This document shows, in pieces, positions 5,885 through 9,629 of a stretch of 9,629 nt of DNA (position 1 is its first letter; the number at the start of each line of letters is the position of its first letter). The stretch is from an uncultured Eubacteriales bacterium (GTDB lineage: Bacteria; Bacillota_A; Clostridia; Oscillospirales; CAG-272). The stretch spans positions 1 to 9,629 of the forward strand of contig USTB01000023.1 of NCBI GenBank assembly GCA_900557635.1, given 5' to 3'. The notes beneath the pieces were generated by a model. It did not search any database, was not told the origin of the DNA, and worked only from the letters and a program-made list of their open reading frames with translations. The position numbers and the translations under genes were made by a program.

Positions 5885-6963
5885 ATACAATCGGCCTCCT
5901 TTTCACGTTCGGTCATAATGATGGAATCCATGCACGCGCCGTCCGAAAATGCGCGGGCACGGCGAGCGGCGCAGTCGGCATTCCAGTCGGTGTCGCCGTC
6001 GAGATATGCGGCAATGCCGCGCGCCAGTCCCGATGCGGAGTTGTCGCACAGACAGCCGTGACAGGCGTCGCGTATCAGTTCCCGTGCCACACCGTAGCGG
6101 GGCGCAAACACGGGGACATGCAGGAGCATGGCATCCGCCGCCAGATACCCGAGGGACAGGCACGGCTCGCAAAATATGACGCCGCGCGATGCCGCAATGC
6201 GCGGATAGGGGTTGTCCGCCTCACCGAAGACCGCCACATGTGCCTCCAACTCACGGTTCTGTACCTCCTGCAGGAGGGCATCCCGTTCCTCGGAGCGGCA
6301 GATCAGACAGACGCGGAAATCCGGATGGTCGGGGAGAAGAAGGGATACAACCTCGAATATGCGCGTACCGAATTCGTGCACGCCGTCGCTCAGAGCCACG
6401 AAGCACCCGCGCTCATTGCGCGCCACGCCCATGCCGCGATGGAGCATCCGAAGCAGACGGCGCTCGGACGCAGGCGGATACGCCACCCGCATCTGCCTCA
6501 GCTCGCCGTACCGTGCCAGCATGCCGCGGTACACGGTGAGGGAGGCGCACAGAACGACATCGGCATCCCGATACCGCCGCTCGGCGCGCCGCAGGGGAGC
6601 ATCGCTGTGCTCGGCGGGGTCGTGCAGAAGATAGAGCACCCGACGGGTATCGGGCAGACCGCAGAGCAGACGCGCGCACAGTCCGTCCCCCACGGCGACC
6701 GTGATATCGGCATCGGGAATGCCGCAAAACCGCGCGGCTTGCGAGGGCGGCGCGCGATGGAAGAGCGCCGAGATCAGCGTATGGGGGCGGCGGAATACGG
6801 TGCGGCACAAAATCCCCCGCCGCACAGTCTCCCGCAGAGCACCTCCCGACAGCGTGCAGATCGCCGCCTCGTATCCGTCCGGACACAGGTTGGCAAGTCG
6901 GACGCAAAGCTCGGCTTCCGCGCCCGCCTCTAAGCTGTCACACAGAAATAGAATCCGTTTCAT
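5881..6963 (-). CDS. Divergent GT-B (GT4-like) glycosyltransferase
   Basis: This 360-residue protein begins MKRILFLCDSLEAG, the usual opening of GT4 enzymes of the MKKILFVIDSL type. Its C-terminal half holds a donor-domain block CEPCLSLGYLAADAM followed by HVPVFA, which aligns with the family pattern S-x-E-G-x-(6)-E-A-M. In this protein the first Glu is Leu and the second is Asp, so the usual E-x7-E pair is degraded. The chain has 20 cysteines, including CEPC (265-268) and CHGCLC (301-306), which suits a strict anaerobe. The start at 6963 follows AAAGGCGG with six bases; an ATG at 6987 lies within the leader inverted repeat and is less likely. It is the first gene of a two-gene operon, overlapping the GT2-like gene by 4 nt. 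A role in a surface polysaccharide is inferred; the substrate is unknown, and an inactive homologue cannot be excluded. Confidence 0.72.
   Translation of the reverse strand: MKRILFLCDSLEAGAEAELCVRLANLCPDGYEAAICTLSGGALRETVRRGILCRTVFRRPHTLISALFHRAPPSQAARFCGIPDADITVAVGDGLCARLLCGLPDTRRVLYLLHDPAEHSDAPLRRAERRYRDADVVLCASLTVYRGMLARYGELRQMRVAYPPASERRLLRMLHRGMGVARNERGCFVALSDGVHEFGTRIFEVVSLLLPDHPDFRVCLICRSEERDALLQEVQNRELEAHVAVFGEADNPYPRIAASRGVIFCEPCLSLGYLAADAMLLHVPVFAPRYGVARELIRDACHGCLCDNSASGLARGIAAYLDGDTDWNADCAARRARAFSDGACMDSIIMTEREKEADCI
5895..5900 (-). promoter_or_regulatory. Ribosome binding site of the GT2-like gene
   Basis: AGGAGG on the - strand lies ten bases before ATG 5884 and only four before the in-frame TTG 5890. 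It is inside the 3' end of the upstream gene. Together with the ATGA overlap it favours the ATG start and translational coupling. Confidence 0.7.
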
Positions 6964-6978
6964 GGTACACCGCCTTTC

Positions 6979-7007
6979 GGGTGACATATGTTATCGGCTT
7001 GTCACCC
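6979..7007 (-). promoter_or_regulatory. Inverted repeat in the glycosyltransferase leader (possible operator or leader hairpin)
   Basis: GGGTGACA (6979-6986) and TGTCACCC (7000-7007) form a perfect 8-bp inverted repeat with a 13-nt spacer. It lies between the predicted promoter (-10 at 7020-7025) and the ribosome binding site (6970-6977). Its place just after the likely transcription start fits an operator for a dimeric repressor, or an RNA hairpin that limits ribosome access. No regulator gene is visible nearby. Confidence 0.5.
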
Positions 7008-7019
7008 TTGATATGGAAA

Positions 7020-7048
7020 ATTTTACCATTTTTGCGGCGCGCTGTAAA
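7020..7048 (-). promoter_or_regulatory. Sigma-A/sigma-70 type promoter of the glycosyltransferase operon
   Basis: On the - strand, TTTACA (7048-7043) and TAAAAT (7025-7020) are separated by exactly 17 bp, each one base from consensus. The predicted start of transcription near 7013 leaves a leader of about 50 nt before ATG 6963. The A/T-rich -10 region stands out from the GC-rich surroundings. Confidence 0.7.
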
Positions 7049-7144
7049 TGCTTTCGACAAAAACATACCCTGCCAATCGTTCGACGGCAACCGACACAAA
7101 ACGACGTATTGCGGCACACGGCGCGCCGCTCCGTCCCCCGCGGC

Positions 7145-7202
7145 AAAAAAACGACCTCCTTCTCCCGCGTCGGCAGTCATTGCCGCTGGGAAAAGGAGGT
7201 CG
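7145..7202 (-). terminator. Intrinsic terminator of the ABC transporter operon
   Basis: The outer stem pairs 7152-7166 with 7188-7202, 15 positions with one mismatch. After a small internal loop, an inner stem pairs CGGCA (7171-7175) with TGCCG (7181-7185) around a 5-nt loop. On the - strand the stem is followed at once by seven T (A at 7145-7151), the textbook rho-independent form. It lies 72 nt after the stop of permease 2 and upstream of the glycosyltransferase promoter, so it separates the two co-directional operons. There is no T-run on the + strand, so it acts in one direction. Confidence 0.9.
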
Positions 7203-7274
7203 CCGTGACAGGGCTTGCCCCGTTATCATGTGCATATTTTGCGGTTTGTCGGTGCTTTCGATGTGACTGCGGTC

Positions 7275-8054
7275 TTACTGATCCTTTTCGTCAAACAAGC
7301 CGAAGCCCGCAACGTCGCCGTTCGAGGCGCAGTTTGCCGTTGTCAGCGCATAGACGAAGCCGCCCATGCCCGCGAGCGCGCCGGAAATGGTCGTGCCCGC
7401 GTAGCGCATCTTGTAGACGTTGATGCCCAGCGAATCCGCCGCCTGGGGATTTTCGCCGCAGGCGCGCAGGCGCAGGCCGAAGCGCGTCTTATAGAGCAGG
7501 ATCGACAGGATGATGAAAAGCAGGATGCAGACGTAGGTCGCAAGGTAGACCTTGTTGACGAACGTCTCGCCGAAAAAGCCGAGGTCGGTGTTCTTGTCGA
7601 TGCCGAGCGTAGACTTTTTGATCATGAACCAGCTCGCCGCGTCGCCCGTGAGCATCTGCAGCGTATTCTGGTTGGCGATGATGCGGATGAAGAACAGCAC
7701 CAGTGCGGGGGCCATCAGGTTCAGCGCCGTGCCACCGATGGTCTGGTCGGCACGCAGGTTGATAGAGGCAAAGCTCAGAAGCAGCGAGAACAGCGCGCCG
7801 AAGGCCGCCGCGACCAGCATCGTGAGAAGCTCCACGCCCTGAAGTGCGACCCAGTTGCCGCTCTGCTTGAGGGAGAGGATGGCGTCGCTCGTCTGCAAAA
7901 TGCGCACGAACCAGACGCCGATGAATGCGCCGAAGACCATGATACCTTCGAGCGCCAGGTTGATGATACCGCTGCGCTCGGCGAACACGCCCGCAAGCGC
8001 CACGATCATCAGAGGGACGGCATAAATGAGCGTCTGCTGAATGAGGAATGTCAT
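7275..8054 (-). CDS. ABC importer permease 2 (NupQ/YufQ-like), C-terminally truncated
   Basis: This membrane protein belongs to the branched-chain/sugar/nucleoside permease family (BPD_transp_2). The N-terminus FAERSGIINLALEGIMVFGAF is a family hallmark, as is the cytoplasmic coupling region GLRLRACGENPQAADSLGI (193-211), followed by YAGTTISGALAGMGGFVYAL. Several hydrophobic segments are evident, for example at 11-24, 77-97, 113-126 and 171-187. The ATG at 8054 overlaps the permease 1 stop as ATGA and has AAAGGAGG upstream. The product has 259 residues, whereas B. subtilis NupQ has about 319. At residue 252 the expected continuation, a GF-(hydrophobic) block with an FG-x-W-x-P motif, is replaced by LFDEKDQ and a stop, so one or two final membrane helices are missing. 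No other frame supplies them. A deletion, rearrangement or assembly join is likely, and function is doubtful. Confidence 0.9.
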   Translation of the reverse strand: MTFLIQQTLIYAVPLMIVALAGVFAERSGIINLALEGIMVFGAFIGVWFVRILQTSDAILSLKQSGNWVALQGVELLTMLVAAAFGALFSLLLSFASINLRADQTIGGTALNLMAPALVLFFIRIIANQNTLQMLTGDAASWFMIKKSTLGIDKNTDLGFFGETFVNKVYLATYVCILLFIILSILLYKTRFGLRLRACGENPQAADSLGINVYKMRYAGTTISGALAGMGGFVYALTTANCASNGDVAGFGLFDEKDQ

Positions 8055-9307
8055 TTCGCGTCGCCTCCTTTCTCCGTTTCCGCTTGTGCACCGGCTGGTG
8101 CGGAAGCTGCCGCCGGTGTGGGCTCCGCGTTGGCATCCGCGCCGTCGTCCTTCTTCTTGCCGAGCTTGCCGATCCACATCTTGATGACCAGCGAGAAGGC
8201 GCTGAGATACACGATGACGGCGATGATGACGTTCGTGATGTACTCGTTATAGGCCGTCAGGTTCGTCAGCTGCAGGCCCGAGATATCGAGCATCGACATG
8301 AACAGCGCCGTGAAGATGATGCCGATGGGGTTACAGGAGGCGAGCATCGCAACAGGGATGCCGTTGAAGCCGATGGCAGGGAGCGACTGGTACGTGGACC
8401 AGAAGAACTCTGTGTTGCCGGAGAGATAGTAGAGCGAAGCGCCCGCCGCGCTCAGTCCGCCCGCGATCGCCATGGAGATGACGATGTTACGCTTGTCGGC
8501 GATACCGGCGTAGCGCGCGGCATGACGGTTGGAGCCGCAGGCTTTGAGCTGATAGCCGAACGTCGTCTTGGACATCATCACGTAAACGGCGATTGCAAAG
8601 ACGATGGCGATGAGGATGCCGCCGTTGACCTGGGAGTTCGGGAAGAGCTTGTCAAGGCCCATCTTCGCGGTGGCAACGCCGTTGTAGGTCGTCTTGTAGA
8701 TGTAGCCGGTCTTGGTGGACTCGGTGACGTTCTTAAAGTTGCTGATATCAAAGAGCCACGTGACGAGGTTCGCCGCGATCCAGTTCGTCATGATGCAGGC
8801 GAGCACCTCGTTGATGTTGAGCAGGGCCTTGAAAAGGCCGGGGATCGCGCCCCAGATCGCACCCGCGAGCGTGCCGCCGAGAAAGGCGAGCAGCCAGATG
8901 AGCGTGGTGGACATCGTCTCAGACGGAAGACCGAGGGCGATGGAGAGCGACACGAGCGTACCGATGAGGTACTGGCCCGGCGCGCCGATGTTGAAAAGGC
9001 CTGTTTTATACGCCATGCCGACGGAAAGGCCCGTCATGATGAGCGGCGCGGCACGGAAGAGCATGTTGCCGATATTCGTCGGGTTGAAGCCCCACGTCAG
9101 CGTGCCGGAGGCGTCGCGTCCCGTGGAGAACAGGCCGCCGAACACGATGCGGAGGCCGTCCCACGCCGAGGAGAGCGAGAGGTTCGGGCTCGTGAGGCCG
9201 ACGATCAAAATGACGATGCTGCCGACGGCGAGACCGATCAGGATCGAGAGGACGGACGCCGCGACGGTCTTAAAGCCTTCGCTTTGCAGGAAGTGTTCTT
9301 TTTTCAT
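8051..9307 (-). CDS. ABC importer permease 1 (NupP/YufP-like)
   Basis: This is the larger of the paired permeases of BMP-type nucleoside/simple sugar importers. The 418-residue chain has an N-terminal membrane segment (about 15-37) and the block [20 protein letters not shown] (85-104). [12 protein letters not shown] follows, the characteristic nucleotide-sugar-permease motif. Next come further hydrophobic helices and the coupling region [20 protein letters not shown] (250-269). The block [17 protein letters not shown] (313-329) is the kind of region that permease 2 lacks. The tail from about 384 is a low-complexity run rich in Lys, Asp, Ala, Pro and Glu, probably cytoplasmic and disordered. 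The ATG at 9307 overlaps the ATPase stop as ATGA and has AAGGAGGAGG upstream. In B. subtilis such an operon (nupNOPQ) imports guanosine; the substrate of this one cannot be read from the permease. Confidence 0.93.
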   Translation of the reverse strand: MKKEHFLQSEGFKTVAASVLSILIGLAVGSIVILIVGLTSPNLSLSSAWDGLRIVFGGLFSTGRDASGTLTWGFNPTNIGNMLFRAAPLIMTGLSVGMAYKTGLFNIGAPGQYLIGTLVSLSIALGLPSETMSTTLIWLLAFLGGTLAGAIWGAIPGLFKALLNINEVLACIMTNWIAANLVTWLFDISNFKNVTESTKTGYIYKTTYNGVATAKMGLDKLFPNSQVNGGILIAIVFAIAVYVMMSKTTFGYQLKACGSNRHAARYAGIADKRNIVISMAIAGGLSAAGASLYYLSGNTEFFWSTYQSLPAIGFNGIPVAMLASCNPIGIIFTALFMSMLDISGLQLTNLTAYNEYITNVIIAVIVYLSAFSLVIKMWIGKLGKKKDDGADANAEPTPAAASAPAGAQAETEKGGDAK

Positions 9308-9629
9308 ACGGCCGCCTCCTCCTTCGCCATGCGCTTGGCGCCGGCCATGTAAAGGCCGAGCTCTTCGACGGTGGTTTTCTTCGGGTCGAGCTCGCCGACG
9401 ATCTCACCCTCATACATGACGAGGATGCGGTCAGAGAGGCTCATGACCTCGTCCAGCTCGAGCGAAACGAGCAAAATCGCCTTGCCGCGGTCGCGCTCGG
9501 CGACGAGCTGGCTGTGGATGAATTCGATGGCGCCGACATCAAGGCCGCGCGTGGGCTGCACGGCGACGATGAGATCCTTGTCGCGGTCGACCTCGCGGGC
9601 GATGATGGCCTTCTGCTGGTTGCCGCCGG
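9304..9629 (-). CDS. ABC importer ATPase, C-terminal part of second nucleotide-binding domain (NupO/YufO-like)
   Basis: Only the last 107 residues are in the window; the 5' end lies beyond base 9629. They start inside the ABC signature (GGNQQK, from LSGGNQQK). The degenerate Walker B strand [20 protein letters not shown] comes next, then the switch region [16 protein letters not shown], in which the usual His is absent. Family ATPases are about 500 residues with two fused domains; this is the second. The Walker B Asp and Glu positions are Val and Gln, as is typical from memory of the second domain in BMP-associated ATPases, where the first domain does the hydrolysis. The end overlaps permease 1 as ATGA. 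Together with the two permeases it would power uptake of a solute captured by a BMP lipoprotein, whose gene is not in the window. Confidence 0.93.
   Translation of the reverse strand, partial: GGNQQKAIIAREVDRDKDLIVAVQPTRGLDVGAIEFIHSQLVAERDRGKAILLVSLELDEVMSLSDRILVMYEGEIVGELDPKKTTVEELGLYMAGAKRMAKEEAAV

Larger units (their letters stand above)
6964..7274 (-). other. 311-nt intergenic region between the ABC operon and the glycosyltransferase operon
   Basis: Read on the - strand, this holds 72 nt of unremarkable sequence after the permease stop, then a strong terminator, about 95 nt in which I see nothing, then a promoter, an inverted repeat and the ribosome binding site of the GT4-like gene. No convincing small gene was found here. 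Confidence 0.7.

Noticed and set aside
6058..6933. Open frame of 291 codons on the + strand opposite the GT4-like gene
   Set aside because: No recognisable domain. The - strand frame has the family start motif, a promoter and a ribosome binding site.
6938..7180. Possible 80-residue gene on the - strand in the intergenic region
   Set aside because: Its start lies in the loop of the ABC operon terminator, it runs through the predicted promoter into the next gene, and it has no convincing ribosome binding site or known domain.
7206..7300. Simple frameshift as the cause of the short permease 2
   Set aside because: The other two frames after base 7300 contain early stops or polar sequence and no membrane helix, so a shift of one or two bases would not restore the family end.
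8048..9352. Open frame of 434 codons on the + strand opposite permease 1
   Set aside because: It is antisense to a clear membrane permease. The product is a highly charged Arg/Asp/Glu-rich string typical of the opposite strand of GC-rich coding DNA.

Overview
The window is GC-rich, densely coding bacterial DNA. It looks like the chromosome of a strictly anaerobic, gut-type Clostridia member (Oscillospirales/Ruminococcaceae-like). The reasons are the strong AGGAGG-type ribosome binding sites, a fused shikimate dehydrogenase/shikimate kinase, a BMP-type (NupOPQ-like) ABC importer, cysteine-rich enzymes and the style of the intergenic hairpin repeats. The taxonomic call is an inference; no rRNA or other marker gene is present.

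Layout. (1) Bases 1-4498, + strand: a shikimate/chorismate operon with aroC (3' part only), an aroE-aroK fusion, aroQ (type II dehydroquinase), aroA (EPSP synthase) and a class I DAHP synthase. Gaps are 12 nt, 12 nt, a 4-nt ATGA overlap and 26 nt. Steps 1 and 3-7 of the pathway are covered. aroB (3-dehydroquinate synthase, step 2) is not in the window. (2) Bases 4499-4732: a convergent intergenic region with a hairpin-bearing repeat and a second GC-rich hairpin. A diverged copy of the repeat lies in opposite orientation at 4826-4885, inside the 3' end of the next gene. (3) Bases 4733-6963, - strand: two translationally coupled, divergent glycosyltransferases, one GT-B (GT4-like) and one GT-A (GT2-like). 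They have their own promoter at 7020-7048 and a leader inverted repeat at 6979-7007. (4) Bases 6964-7274: a 311-nt gap with that promoter and a strong intrinsic terminator (7145-7202) for the operon on its right. (5) Bases 7275-9629, - strand: the 3' half of an ABC import operon, with an ATPase C-terminus, permease 1 and permease 2, all joined by ATGA overlaps. Permease 2 stops abruptly inside a conserved region and appears to lack its last 60-70 residues.

The aro genes make chorismate from phosphoenolpyruvate and erythrose-4-phosphate. The ABC genes probably import nucleosides or a similar small solute. The glycosyltransferases probably act on a cell-surface glycan, but their substrate cannot be read from sequence.

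I saw no clear new multi-gene system. The most unusual items are the repeat pair, whose hairpin stems differ by four compensatory base-pair changes, the glycosyltransferase tail encoded by that repeat, and the truncated permease.
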